64,000 bases of DNA, from the NCBI RefSeq assembly GCF_900101755.1, contig NZ_FNAE01000002.1:524480-588479 (forward strand). The letters are read 5' to 3'. A model generated the notes under the pieces. That model saw only the letters and a list, made by a program, of their open reading frames with translations, had not been told where the DNA came from and did not search any database. Below are positions 32,730-44,143 of the stretch, in pieces (the stretch's first letter is position 1; each line of letters begins with the position of its first letter). Source of the stretch: Ectopseudomonas alcaliphila (GTDB taxonomy: Bacteria; Pseudomonadota; Gammaproteobacteria; Pseudomonadales; Pseudomonadaceae). The position numbers were made by a program, and so were the translations under genes.

Positions 32730-33218
32730 TCACTCCGGCACCGGTAGCGCCAGCGACTCCTTCACCTCTTCCATGACGATATAGCTCTTCGACTCACGCA
32801 CATGCGGCAGCTTGAGCAGGATGTCGCCGAGCAGCTTGCGATAGCTGGCCATCTCGTTGATGCGTGCCTTCACCAGATAGTCGAAGTCGCCGGACACCAG
32901 GTGGCATTCCAGCACGTGCGGTAGCTTGAGCACGGCGCGGCGGAATTCCTCGAAAGTGTCGCCGGACTTGTAGTCCAGGCTGATCTCGACGAACACCAGC
33001 AGGTTGGCCTTGAGGTGCTGCGGGTTGAGGCGGGCGTGGTAGCCCATGATGATGCCTTCGCGCTCCAGACGGCGTACGCGCTCGGTGCAGGGCGTGGTCG
33101 ACAGCCCCACGCGCTCGCCCAGTTCGGTGAAGCTGACGCGCCCATCCTCCTGCAGGATGCGGAGGATGTTGCGGTCGATCTTGTCCAGTTCACGACGGCT
33201 TTGATGCTGGGTTCTCAT
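32730..33218 (-). CDS. Lrp/AsnC-family regulator (DadR-like)
   Basis: 162 residues. Helix-turn-helix at about 10-60 (LDKIDRNILRILQEDGRVSF, RVGLSTTPCTERVRRLE), then the RAM effector domain with VFVEISLDYKSG and CHLVSGDFDYLVKAR. Divergent from dadA; in P. aeruginosa the equivalent Lrp-type gene activates dadAX in response to alanine. The gap contains A/T-rich sequence (about 33255-33280, CAAATATAGCTGTATATATG) suited to Lrp binding. A much longer overlapping frame continues through dadA antisense and is rejected. Confidence 0.92.
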   Translation of the reverse strand: MRTQHQSRRELDKIDRNILRILQEDGRVSFTELGERVGLSTTPCTERVRRLEREGIIMGYHARLNPQHLKANLLVFVEISLDYKSGDTFEEFRRAVLKLPHVLECHLVSGDFDYLVKARINEMASYRKLLGDILLKLPHVRESKSYIVMEEVKESLALPVPE

Positions 33219-33374
33219 GGGGAATCCGCCTCTGCAAAACGGCTTTTTGCCAAGAATTCTCGCCAAATATAGCTGTATATATGGTGAAAAGCACTGCATC
33301 GCTCTTCCTATACTGCGCCCATCGACAACAATGGCCTGTAACGCACGCGCCTTGGGCGCGGCGGGGAGAAAAAC

Positions 33375-34673
33375 ATGCGTGTTCTGGTTCTCGGCAGCGG
33401 TGTGATTGGTACCGCCAGTGCTTACTACCTCGCCCGTCAGGGCTTCGAGGTGGTGGTGGTCGACCGTCAGAACGGCCCGGCGCTGGAAACCAGCTTCGCC
33501 AACGCTGGCCAGGTCTCTCCGGGCTACGCCTCGCCCTGGGCCGCGCCGGGCGTGCCGCTGAAGGCCATCAAGTGGCTGCTGCAGAAGCACGCGCCGCTGG
33601 CGATCAAGGCCACCGGCGATGTCGACCAGTACCTGTGGATGGCGCAGATGCTGCGCAACTGCACCGCCAGCCGTTACGCGGTGAACAAGGAGCGCATGGT
33701 GCGCCTGTCCGAGTACAGCCGCGACTGCCTCGATGAGCTGCGTGCCGAGACCGGCATCGCCTATGAAGGTCGTCAGCTCGGTACCACCCAGCTGTTCCGC
33801 ACCCAGGCCCAGGTCGACGCGGCCGCCAAGGACATCGCCGTGCTGGAAGCCTCCGGCGTGCCGTTCGAGCTGCTCGACCGCGACGGCATCGCTCGCGTCG
33901 AGCCGGCCCTGGCTGGCGTCAAACACAAGCTGGCCGGCGCCCTGCGCCTGCCCAACGACCAGACCGGCGACTGCCAGATGTTCACCACCAAGCTGGCGGA
34001 CATGGCCAAGGCGCTTGGTGTCGAGTTCCGTTTCGGCCAGAACATCCAGCGCCTGGACGCCGTGGGCGACCGCATCAACGGTGTGTGGATCGATGGCAAG
34101 CTGGAAACCGCCGACCGCTACGTGCTGGCGCTGGGCAGCTACAGCCCGCAATTGCTCAAGCCGCTGGGCGTGCGTGCGCCGGTCTACCCGCTCAAGGGCT
34201 ATTCGCTGACCGTGCCGATCACCAACCCGGACATGGCGCCGAGCTCGACCATTCTCGACGAGACCTATAAGGTCGCCATCACCCGTTTCGATGGTCGCAT
34301 CCGTGTCGGTGGCATGGCCGAGATCGCCGGTTTCGACCTGTCGCTCAACCCGCGTCGTCGCGAAACCCTGGAGATGATTACCTCCGACCTCTACCCGGAG
34401 GGCGGCGATCTGCAGCGCGCCGACTTCTGGACCGGTCTGCGTCCGGCCACGCCCGATGGCACCCCCATCGTCGGTGCCACCGCATTCCGTAATCTGTTCC
34501 TCAACACCGGTCACGGCACCCTGGGCTGGACCATGGCCTGCGGCTCCGGTCGCCTGCTCGCCGACCTGATGGCCAACAAGCGTCCGCAGATCAGCGCCGA
34601 CGGCCTGGATATCTCGCGTTACTCGCGCAAGGTGCGTGAAGTGCAGAGTGCTCCGCAGCCGCTGCGCACCTGA
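33375..34673 (+). CDS. dadA: D-amino acid dehydrogenase small subunit DadA
   Basis: 432-residue membrane-associated FAD enzyme that oxidises D-alanine and other D-amino acids to keto acids, passing electrons to the respiratory chain. The FAD motif [21 protein letters not shown] starts at residue 3 (GxGxxG). [17 protein letters not shown] and [20 protein letters not shown] near the end are the DadA signatures. It heads the dadA-ridA-dadX cluster and faces the Lrp-type regulator. Confidence 0.95.
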   Translation: MRVLVLGSGVIGTASAYYLARQGFEVVVVDRQNGPALETSFANAGQVSPGYASPWAAPGVPLKAIKWLLQKHAPLAIKATGDVDQYLWMAQMLRNCTASRYAVNKERMVRLSEYSRDCLDELRAETGIAYEGRQLGTTQLFRTQAQVDAAAKDIAVLEASGVPFELLDRDGIARVEPALAGVKHKLAGALRLPNDQTGDCQMFTTKLADMAKALGVEFRFGQNIQRLDAVGDRINGVWIDGKLETADRYVLALGSYSPQLLKPLGVRAPVYPLKGYSLTVPITNPDMAPSSTILDETYKVAITRFDGRIRVGGMAEIAGFDLSLNPRRRETLEMITSDLYPEGGDLQRADFWTGLRPATPDGTPIVGATAFRNLFLNTGHGTLGWTMACGSGRLLADLMANKRPQISADGLDISRYSRKVREVQSAPQPLRT

Positions 34674-34712
34674 TAGCCTTCGCGCTTTCGCAATTCAAGG
34701 AGCTTCAGCTTT

Positions 34713-35060
34713 ATGTCGATTCAGCGCCTGCATGTGGCCAAACGCTACAGCGAAGTGGTGATCCACAACGGCACGATTTACCTCGCCGGCCAGCTGGCTG
34801 ACGACTTCGACGGTGACATCCGCGAGCAGACCCGTCAGACCCTGGCCAACATCGACAAGATGCTGGCCGAGGGTGGCAGCGACAAGAGCAAGATTCTCTC
34901 GCTGACCATCTTCCTCAAGGACATGGCCGACTACGATGGCCTCAACGCCGAGTACGACGCCTGGGTCGCCGACGGCCATGCACCGGCCCGCGCCTGCGTC
35001 GAGGCGAAGATGTACAAGCCCGAAGTGCTGGTGGAAATGTGTGTGGTGGCTGCCGTCTGA
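34713..35060 (+). CDS. RidA-family enamine/imine deaminase
   Basis: 115-residue YjgF/YER057c/UK114 protein. Such proteins hydrolyse reactive imines and enamines released by PLP and flavin enzymes, which suits its place between dadA and the alanine racemase. Signatures: GTIYLAGQLADD, QTLANIDKMLAEGGSDKSKI and PARACVEAKMYKPEVLVEM, with the active-site arginine in the last segment. AAGGAG precedes the ATG; 39 bases separate it from dadA; a terminator follows. Confidence 0.92.
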   Translation: MSIQRLHVAKRYSEVVIHNGTIYLAGQLADDFDGDIREQTRQTLANIDKMLAEGGSDKSKILSLTIFLKDMADYDGLNAEYDAWVADGHAPARACVEAKMYKPEVLVEMCVVAAV

Positions 35061-35092
35061 GGCGGCCACAGCCTCTTTTGTGTTGGCTTTTC

Positions 35093-35120
35093 ACCCGGCT
35101 CCCCCGCCGGGTTTTTTTTG
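35093..35120 (+). terminator. Terminator after the RidA gene
   Basis: Stem ACCCGGC with GCCGGGT (35106-35112), six-base loop TCCCCC, followed by a run of seven more T. Confidence 0.9.
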
Positions 35121-35139
35121 AATGACGATTTGTCGGCGT

Positions 35140-35199
35140 GTAGCCCGGGTGCAATCCGGGAACCTGCGTCGGCATGGTCCCGGATTGCATCCGGGCTAC
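35140..35199. repeat. Inverted REP pair (GTAGCCCGGATGCA family)
   Basis: The left copy starts at 35140 (GTAGCCCGGGTGCAATCCGG) and the right inverted copy ends at 35199; they differ by one base and are 18 bases apart, so the pair can fold into one long hairpin between ridA and dadX. Confidence 0.85.
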
Positions 35200-35241
35200 G
35201 AAAAACTATCACCTCAGCGAATGATTGAGAGATAAACCATC

Positions 35242-36330
35242 ATGCGTCCCGCCCGTGCCCTGATCGACCTCGATGCCCTGCGTCATAACTACCGCCTGGC
35301 CCGCGAACTGAGCGGCGCCCGTGCCCTCGCCGTGGTCAAGGCCGATGCTTACGGGCATGGCGCGGTGCGCTGTGCGCAGGCGCTCGCAGGCGAGGCCGAC
35401 GGTTTCGCCGTGGCCTGCATCGAAGAGGCGCTGGTACTGCGCGAGGCGGGGATTGTCGCGCCGATCCTGTTGCTCGAAGGCTTCTTCGAGGCTGACGAGC
35501 TGACGCTGATCGACCAGCATGACCTGTGGTGCGTGATTCATGCGCAGTGGCAGATCGAGGCCATCGAGCAGGCCCAACTGAGCAAGCCGCTGACGGTGTG
35601 GCTCAAACTCGACAGCGGCATGCACCGTGTCGGCCTGCATCCGGCCGATTATCAGAACGCCTATCGTCGCCTGCTGGCCAGCGGCAAGGTCAGCAAGATC
35701 GTGCTGATGAGCCACTTCGCCCGCGCCGACGAGCCCGAGTGCGAGCGCACTTCCGAGCAACTGGCGGTGTTTCAGCAGGCTCGCGACGGTCTCAGCGCCG
35801 AGGTCAGCCTGCGTAATTCGCCGGCGGTGCTCGGCTGGCCACAGCTATTTGAAAAGACGGGGGCGAGCGACTGGGTGCGCCCCGGCATCATGCTGTACGG
35901 CGCCACGCCGTTCGAGCAGGCTCAGCAGCAGGCCGCGCGCCTGCAGCCGGTAATGACGCTGGAGTCGAAGGTCATCAGCGTGCGTGAGCTGCCGGCCGGC
36001 GAGCCGGTGGGGTATGGCGCGCGCTTCATCGCCGAGCGGCCGACCCGCGTCGGCGTGGTCGCCATGGGCTATGCCGACGGCTATCCGCGTCATGCACCGA
36101 CCGGCACGCCGGTGATGGTGGACGGTCAGCCGGCCCGGCTGATCGGCCGCGTGTCGATGGACATGCTGACCGTGGACCTGACCGATCTGCCGCAGGCTGG
36201 CCTCGGCAGCCGTGTCGAACTATGGGGCAAGCAGGTGCTGGCCAGCGATGTGGCCATGGCTGCAGGCAGCATTCCCTATCAGATTTTCTGCAACCTGCGG
36301 CGGGTGCCGCTGCTCTATCTCGGGGGTTGA
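35242..36330 (+). CDS. dadX: Catabolic alanine racemase DadX
   Basis: A 362-residue PLP racemase converting L-alanine to D-alanine, the substrate of DadA. The cofactor lysine is in [13 protein letters not shown] (about residue 33), the second catalytic residue is the tyrosine of GYGARF (about 255), and the dimer motif is [10 protein letters not shown]. The name dadX instead of alr is based on the linkage with dadA. A terminator and a REP hairpin separate it from ridA, so it may also have its own promoter. Confidence 0.92.
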   Translation: MRPARALIDLDALRHNYRLARELSGARALAVVKADAYGHGAVRCAQALAGEADGFAVACIEEALVLREAGIVAPILLLEGFFEADELTLIDQHDLWCVIHAQWQIEAIEQAQLSKPLTVWLKLDSGMHRVGLHPADYQNAYRRLLASGKVSKIVLMSHFARADEPECERTSEQLAVFQQARDGLSAEVSLRNSPAVLGWPQLFEKTGASDWVRPGIMLYGATPFEQAQQQAARLQPVMTLESKVISVRELPAGEPVGYGARFIAERPTRVGVVAMGYADGYPRHAPTGTPVMVDGQPARLIGRVSMDMLTVDLTDLPQAGLGSRVELWGKQVLASDVAMAAGSIPYQIFCNLRRVPLLYLGG

Positions 36331-36433
36331 GCTCGCCGTGTAGGCGAAGGGTGAACGCAAGTGTTGTAAATTCCGAACGCTATGCCATGATACGGACACT
36401 TTTCCGTCTCTTATCCCAAGGGGGATTCCAGCA

Positions 36434-36982
36434 TTGGACGTCGGCGTTCGACTGCAATCGATTCGTAAGCTCAAAGGCCTATCCCAGCGTGAACTCGCCA
36501 AGCGGGCGGGCGTCACCAACAGCACCATTTCCATGATCGAGAAGAACAGTGTCAGCCCCTCGATCAGTTCGCTGAAAAAGGTGCTCGGCGGCATTCCCAT
36601 GTCGCTGGTGGAATTCTTCTCGCTCGACATGGAGCAGGAGAACCAGACCCAGGTGGTCTATCGTGCCGCCGAACTGACCGATATCTGCAGTGGCGCCATC
36701 ACCATGAAGCTGATCGGCAAGGCCCATCCGAGTCGCGCCATTTCCTTTCTCGACGAGACCTATCCGGCGGGTACCGACACCGGTGACGAGATGTACGCCC
36801 ACGAAGGCGAAGAGGCTGGCATGCTGGTCGAGGGCAAGCTGGAGCTGACCGTTGGCAACGAGGTATTTGTTCTCGAGCCGGGCGACAGCGATTACTTCGA
36901 AAGCAGCAAGCCGCATCGCTTCCGCAATCCGTTCGATGTGCCGGCGCGTCTGATCAGCGCCACCACGCCAGCCAATTTCTGA
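36434..36982 (+). CDS. pauR: XRE-cupin regulator of polyamine catabolism, PauR/PuuR-like
   Basis: 182 residues from a TTG start (MDVGVRLQSIRKLKGLSQRE) preceded by AAGGGGG with 9-base spacing. The XRE helix-turn-helix spans residues 5-60; a small cupin sensor domain spans about 105-178 (HEGEEAGMLVEGKLELTVG, LEPGDSDYFESSKPHRFRNP). In P. aeruginosa the gene next to dadX is PauR, the repressor of glutamylpolyamine pathway genes, which would include the puuC-like and FAD oxidoreductase genes found upstream here. The symbol rests on that remembered synteny. Confidence 0.82.
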   Translation: MDVGVRLQSIRKLKGLSQRELAKRAGVTNSTISMIEKNSVSPSISSLKKVLGGIPMSLVEFFSLDMEQENQTQVVYRAAELTDICSGAITMKLIGKAHPSRAISFLDETYPAGTDTGDEMYAHEGEEAGMLVEGKLELTVGNEVFVLEPGDSDYFESSKPHRFRNPFDVPARLISATTPANF

Positions 36983-36992
36983 ATCCGACCTG

Positions 36993-37025
36993 CGCCCCTT
37001 TGGCTTGAGCGAAGGGGCGTTTTTC
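36993..37025 (+). terminator. Terminator after pauR
   Basis: Stem CGCCCCTT (36993-37000) with AAGGGGCG (37012-37019), then TTTTTC. Confidence 0.85.
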
Positions 37026-37141
37026 TCGATCAAACCCCGATTCGCCAACTCGTCGAGCGCCAATTCGCTTCGGTGACGCTAGAGTTGGGGCCTCTCTCAA
37101 TGGATAAGCCGACCTCGGTCCGGCATGGCAAGGAGCCGCCA

Positions 37142-37702
37142 ATGGCAGCCAGCAACAAGTGGTTGATGTCCTCGTTCGCCTACTACCTGGATTTTTTCAC
37201 GGTGCCGCTGTTGTTAGCGGTCGCCCTGTGGCTGGGCCCCGTACAGCTCTGGCAGCTCGCCGCCGGTGTGCTGATCTGGAGCTTCGTCGAATACGCCATG
37301 CATCGCTTTCTGTTTCATTCCCTGTATCGCCGCGAGCACTGGACGCACCACGTTGACGTGCTGGCCTTGATCGGCATCTCCAGCTGGAAGACCACGGCTA
37401 CCTTCGTCGGGCTGTTGCTTGTGTCCCAGGCGCTCGGGTTGGCCTCGCTGCTCGCCGGTGTGATGCTGGGCTACCTGGCCTACATCGGCCTGCATTACGT
37501 GATGCATCGGCCCGAGCACTGGTTCTATCGCTTCATCCCGGGGCTGATCGCCAACCATGACCTGCACCATCAGCGCGGTGTGGAGCAGAATTTCGGGGTT
37601 TCCTCGCCGCTCTGGGATCATGTCTTTGGCACTTACGTGCGGATGCGGCAGAATGAACCGGCCGAGAAAATGGAGCTTCAACGGTCGCCTACGGGCCAAT
37701 AA
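37142..37702 (+). CDS. Fatty acid hydroxylase / sterol desaturase family membrane protein
   Basis: 186 residues, about four membrane helices. The di-iron histidine boxes of the family are all visible: HRFLFH, HWTHH, HYVMHRPEH and NHDLHHQ. The enzyme would hydroxylate or desaturate a lipid; its substrate is unknown. The ATG at 37142 follows AAGGAG; an in-frame ATG at 37073 lacks a ribosome site. Lies between pauR and the cytochrome gene. Confidence 0.85.
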   Translation: MAASNKWLMSSFAYYLDFFTVPLLLAVALWLGPVQLWQLAAGVLIWSFVEYAMHRFLFHSLYRREHWTHHVDVLALIGISSWKTTATFVGLLLVSQALGLASLLAGVMLGYLAYIGLHYVMHRPEHWFYRFIPGLIANHDLHHQRGVEQNFGVSSPLWDHVFGTYVRMRQNEPAEKMELQRSPTGQ

Positions 37703-37808
37703 CCCTGCGACAATATGGGTTGTTTCGGTGGGACGCGCTTGCCGTTATACTGTCGCCCGCTCGCGAAACCGTGGCCGCGGGCGTGACTAGCCACGAAGAG
37801 GGTGTACC

Positions 37809-38231
37809 GTGAATCTGATGAAGAAAATGCTGGCAGTTCCGGCTGCCGTATTGGCCCTGTGGGCAGTGACTGCTCAGGCCACGACCGATGAAGCCATCGC
37901 CGCGCGTCTCAAGCCTGTGGGCGACGTGTGCATCATGGGCGAAGAGTGCAAGGGCGTCGAAACCGTCGCCGCATCCGCCGGTGGTGGTGCGCGCACCGCT
38001 GACGACATCATCGCCAAGCACTGCAACGCCTGCCACGCCACCGGCGTGCTGGATGCGCCGAAGATCGGCGACACCGCAGCCTGGAAAGAGCGCGCCGACC
38101 ACCAGGGCGGTCTCGACGGCATCCTCGCTGCCGCCATCTCCGGTATCAACGCCATGCCGCCGAAAGGCACCTGCGCTGATTGCTCGGAAGACGAACTGCG
38201 TGAAGCGATCCAGAAGATGTCCGGTCTGTAA
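37809..38231 (+). CDS. Cytochrome c5-type periplasmic cytochrome
   Basis: 140 residues from GTG with GAGGG at 6-base spacing. A signal peptide (MLAVPAAVLALWAVTAQA) precedes a single class-I haem c domain: the haem motif CNACH, the later methionine ligand in INAMPPKG, and a disulfide pair in GTCADCSEDEL typical of cytochrome c5. A second pair CIMGEEC lies before the haem motif. Soluble electron carrier to terminal oxidases. Corresponds by position to cycB in PAO1. Confidence 0.9.
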   Translation: MNLMKKMLAVPAAVLALWAVTAQATTDEAIAARLKPVGDVCIMGEECKGVETVAASAGGGARTADDIIAKHCNACHATGVLDAPKIGDTAAWKERADHQGGLDGILAAAISGINAMPPKGTCADCSEDELREAIQKMSGL

Positions 38232-38252
38232 GACTCGCTTCTTCCATGAAAG

Positions 38253-38280
38253 AACCGCCCTTTGGGCGGTTTTTTCGTTT
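38253..38280 (+). terminator. Terminator after cytochrome c5 gene
   Basis: Stem AACCGCCC (38253-38260) with GGGCGGTT (38264-38271), loop TTT, followed by five T. Confidence 0.92.
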
Positions 38281-38357
38281 CGGGGGCAGGCATGCAACCA
38301 TGCCGGCGGCTTCGTAGTCCAAGCAGCATTCGTCATGGATGTCGCGAGGAGCGTCAG

Positions 38358-41152
<2,795 letters not shown>

Positions 41153-41192
41153 TCAATTGACCGGTTAGACAGGTTGTGAGCCGCGGCCAGCT

Positions 41193-41213
41193 GTAGCCCG
41201 GATGCAATCCGGG
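41193..41213. repeat. Single REP element (GTAGCCCGGATGCA family)
   Basis: GTAGCCCGGATGCAATCCGG and one further G, between xpt and the UPF0158 gene; no inverted partner nearby. Confidence 0.75.
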
Positions 41214-41225
41214 GGCGAGCTCCGC

Positions 41226-41708
41226 TCAGGCGCTCTTGGTCAGCCGCCGCAAAATGTCCCTGGGAATGCCACGCGTATCCAGCGGCAGCTTGTCCGGTGC
41301 GGGTTCCAGACCCAGCTCGTAGAGCCAGTTAAGCGTGTACTCGCGCAGTTGCTTGAGTTCGTAGGCCTGCCACTGTTCACGAATCGCCGGAAAGGATTCG
41401 ATCTCGTAGTCGAACGCGCGCAGCGGCCTGCGGCCGGTCAGCGCGGCGCTGAGCAGTGGGTGGGCGTGCAGATCGTCGAGGGTGAACAGGAAGGACTCAC
41501 GCATGGCCACGCGCTGTGGCACGTCGAGGTTGGGTATCTGGATGTAGCGATCCGGATCGAGCTCCACTTGCTGGCGCTCGTCGCTGTACGGGTCTTCCGC
41601 AGGCAGGGTCAGAACCTTGCCGCTCTCCAGATCCAGCCAGTTTTCCTGCTGCTCACGGCCATTGATCAGTTGAATCAGGGCATCGAGGTCGAGCGTGAAT
41701 GTGCGCAT
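41226..41708 (-). CDS. UPF0158-family protein
   Basis: 160-residue soluble protein starting MRTFTLDLDALIQLI. The family segments YLDLE-like NWLDLESGKVL, DRYIQIPNLDV and FREYTLNWL-like LREYTLNWLYELGLEP support UPF0158. Function unknown. Located just downstream of rep on the same strand, with an inverted REP pair in the gap. The longer upstream frame crosses the REP hairpin and is rejected. Confidence 0.75.
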   Translation of the reverse strand: MRTFTLDLDALIQLINGREQQENWLDLESGKVLTLPAEDPYSDERQQVELDPDRYIQIPNLDVPQRVAMRESFLFTLDDLHAHPLLSAALTGRRPLRAFDYEIESFPAIREQWQAYELKQLREYTLNWLYELGLEPAPDKLPLDTRGIPRDILRRLTKSA

Positions 41709-41785
41709 GGTTCCAACCCCCTGTGTCTGAACGGCATCTTCTTTCTGACTGGCAAATATGACGAGGGTGCCAGTGGCATTGAAGT

Positions 41786-41840
41786 GGTGGGCTGAAGCCC
41801 ACCCTACTCCACTCAAGCGTAGGGTGGGCTTCAGCCCACC
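41786..41840. repeat. Inverted REP pair (GGTGGGCTGAAGCCCACC family)
   Basis: Perfect 22-base arms (41786-41807 and 41819-41840) 11 bases apart; each arm is itself a hairpin (GGTGGGCT with AGCCCACC). It ends 10 bases before the rep stop codon. Confidence 0.88.
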
Positions 41841-41849
41841 GACCAGCGT

Positions 41850-43859
41850 TCAGCGCTTGAGCATCGCCCGCATATTGGCCAGGGCGTCGTTGCCGCGTGC
41901 CGCCTTGACCTCCACGGGTGCCTCTTCCAGCCCTTCCCACACCAGGTCTTCCGGCGGCAGTTCATCGAGGAAGCGGCTCGGCGAGCAGTCGATCACCTCG
42001 CCATACTGCTTGCGCTTGGCGGCGAAGGTCAGCGCCAGGTTGCGTTTGGCGCGGGTGATGCCGACGTAGGCCAGGCGCCGCTCTTCCTCGATGGTGTCGG
42101 CCTCGATGCTGGAACGGTGGGGCAGGATCTCCTCCTCGAAGCCGATGATGTACACCGACGGAAACTCCAGGCCCTTGGAGGCGTGCATGGTCATCATCTG
42201 CACGCCCTCGGCGCCTTCTTCCTCTTCCTGCTGGCGTTCGAGCATGTCGCGCAGCACCAGCTTGCCGATGGCGTCTTCGATGGTCATGTCGCCGTCTTCG
42301 TCGCGCTCCAGCGTGCTCTTCAGCGCGTCGACGAGGAACCAGACGTTGCCCATGCGCGCGTCGGCCACCTTGTCGCTGGAGGCGTTCTGCCGCAGCCAGT
42401 TTTCGTAGTCGATGTCCATGACCATGCTGCGAATCGCGGCAATCGGATCGTTCTGCGCGCACTCCTGGCGCACGCGATCCATCCAGCGGGTGAAGCGCTG
42501 CAGGCGTTCGGTGAAGCGTGCGTCGAGGTGTTCGCCGAGGCCGATCTCGCCGGCTGCGGCGTACATGCTGATCTTGCGCTCGTTGGCGTAGTTGCCGAGC
42601 TTTTCCAGCGTGGTCGAGCCGATCTCGCGGCGCGGCACGTTGATCACCCGCAGGAAGGCGTTGTCGTCGTCCGGGTTGACCAGCAGGCGGAAATAACTCA
42701 TCAGGTCCTTCACCTCCTGGCGGGCGAAGAAGCTGGTGCCGCCGGACAGGCGATAGGGAATCTGGTGATGCTGCAGCTTCAGCTCCATCAGCTTGGCCTG
42801 GTAGTTGCCGCGATAGAGGATGGCGAACTCGCTGTAGGGGCGCTGGGTGCGCAGATGCTCGGTGAGGATTTCCAGGGCCACCCGTTCGCACTCGGCGTCT
42901 TCGTTACGGGTGCGGATCACGCGGATCTCGTCGCCCATGCCCATCTCGCTCCACAGCTGCTTCTCGAACACGTGCGGGTTGTTGGCGATCAGCACGTTGG
43001 CGCATTTCAAGATGCGGCTGGTGGAGCGGTAGTTCTGCTCCAGCATCACCACTTTCAGGGACGGATAGTCCTCTTTGAGCAGCATCAGGTTTTCCGGGCG
43101 CGCGCCACGCCAGGCGTAGATCGACTGGTCGTCGTCGCCGACCACGGTGAACTGGTTGCGCATGCCCACCAGCATCTTCACCAGCAGGTACTGGCTGGCG
43201 TTGGTGTCCTGGTATTCGTCGACCAGCAGGTAACGGATGCGGTTCTGCCACTTCTCCAGGATGTCGGCGTGCTCCTGGAAGAGTTTGACCGGCAGCAGGA
43301 TCAGGTCGTTGAAGTCCACCGCGTTGTACGCCTTGAGCGTGCGCTGGTAGTGCAGGTAGACGATGGCGGCGGTCTGCTCCTTCGGATTGCGCGCATTGGC
43401 CAGGGCTTCGTCGGGCAGGATCAGGTCGTTCTTCCAGCTGTCGATAAGGTTCTTCACCTCATCGGCGCCGTCGTCGCCGGAATACTCCTTCTGCATGATG
43501 TCGCTGAGCAGGGCCTTGATGTCGCCGTCATCGAAGATCGAGAAGCCGGGCTTGTAGCCCAGGCGCGCGTATTCCTTGCGAATGATGTTCATGCCCAGGT
43601 TGTGGAAGGTGGACACGGTCAGGCCGCGCGCTTCGCTGCCCTTGAGCAGGGTTCCGACGCGCTCCTTCATCTCGCGCGCGGCCTTGTTGGTGAAGGTCAT
43701 GGCGACGATGTGCTGGGCGCGAATGCCGCAGTTCTGCACCAGGTGGGCGATCTTGCGCGTGATCACGCTGGTCTTGCCGGAACCGGCACCGGCGAGCACC
43801 AGAAGTGGGCCGCCGACATAGTTCACGGCCTCTTGTTGCCGGGGGTTCAGTCGGGACAT
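41850..43859 (-). CDS. rep: ATP-dependent DNA helicase Rep
   Basis: 669-residue superfamily-1A 3'-5' helicase. Walker A is VLAGAGSGKTSV near residue 22. The other motifs are VDEYQDTNASQ (II), VVGDDDQSIYAWRGA (III), LEQNYRST (IV), MTMHASKGLEF (V) and RRLAYVGITRAK (VI). Rep helps replication forks pass protein blocks. Start at 43859 gives the normal length; ten upstream codons are not conserved-looking. Confidence 0.96.
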   Translation of the reverse strand: MSRLNPRQQEAVNYVGGPLLVLAGAGSGKTSVITRKIAHLVQNCGIRAQHIVAMTFTNKAAREMKERVGTLLKGSEARGLTVSTFHNLGMNIIRKEYARLGYKPGFSIFDDGDIKALLSDIMQKEYSGDDGADEVKNLIDSWKNDLILPDEALANARNPKEQTAAIVYLHYQRTLKAYNAVDFNDLILLPVKLFQEHADILEKWQNRIRYLLVDEYQDTNASQYLLVKMLVGMRNQFTVVGDDDQSIYAWRGARPENLMLLKEDYPSLKVVMLEQNYRSTSRILKCANVLIANNPHVFEKQLWSEMGMGDEIRVIRTRNEDAECERVALEILTEHLRTQRPYSEFAILYRGNYQAKLMELKLQHHQIPYRLSGGTSFFARQEVKDLMSYFRLLVNPDDDNAFLRVINVPRREIGSTTLEKLGNYANERKISMYAAAGEIGLGEHLDARFTERLQRFTRWMDRVRQECAQNDPIAAIRSMVMDIDYENWLRQNASSDKVADARMGNVWFLVDALKSTLERDEDGDMTIEDAIGKLVLRDMLERQQEEEEGAEGVQMMTMHASKGLEFPSVYIIGFEEEILPHRSSIEADTIEEERRLAYVGITRAKRNLALTFAAKRKQYGEVIDCSPSRFLDELPPEDLVWEGLEEAPVEVKAARGNDALANMRAMLKR

Positions 43860-44143
43860 GGGATCGTTCGCAGAAAAAGGGCCGCGCATTTTAACAGGCC
43901 TGACGCCTTCTGCCGCGACCGTCCGGAACTGTGGGCTGGCGCACGTATTTAAGGGGCGTCACGCTTGGTTATTCAGCCGATTGCAGTACTCTGGTGTCAC
44001 TTGCCGGTTTTTTGGCTATACCTCAGGATGTGCACTACCTTTCACACGGATGTGGTTGATTAGACGTCGATTACGACGCGTTCAGGCGACGCGTTCAGGC
44101 GACGCGATTCGCCATCATTCTTGTGGTAATTGGGGGAGGTTGC

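Noticed and set aside
32730..34514. 594-codon minus-strand frame that appears to fuse Lrp to a longer protein
   Set aside because: Only the last 162 codons are Lrp; the rest is antisense of dadA and the intergenic region. The ATG at 33218 gives the family length.
42117..43952. 611-codon plus-strand frame across rep
   Set aside because: Antisense of the rep helicase, whose motifs are all on the minus strand.
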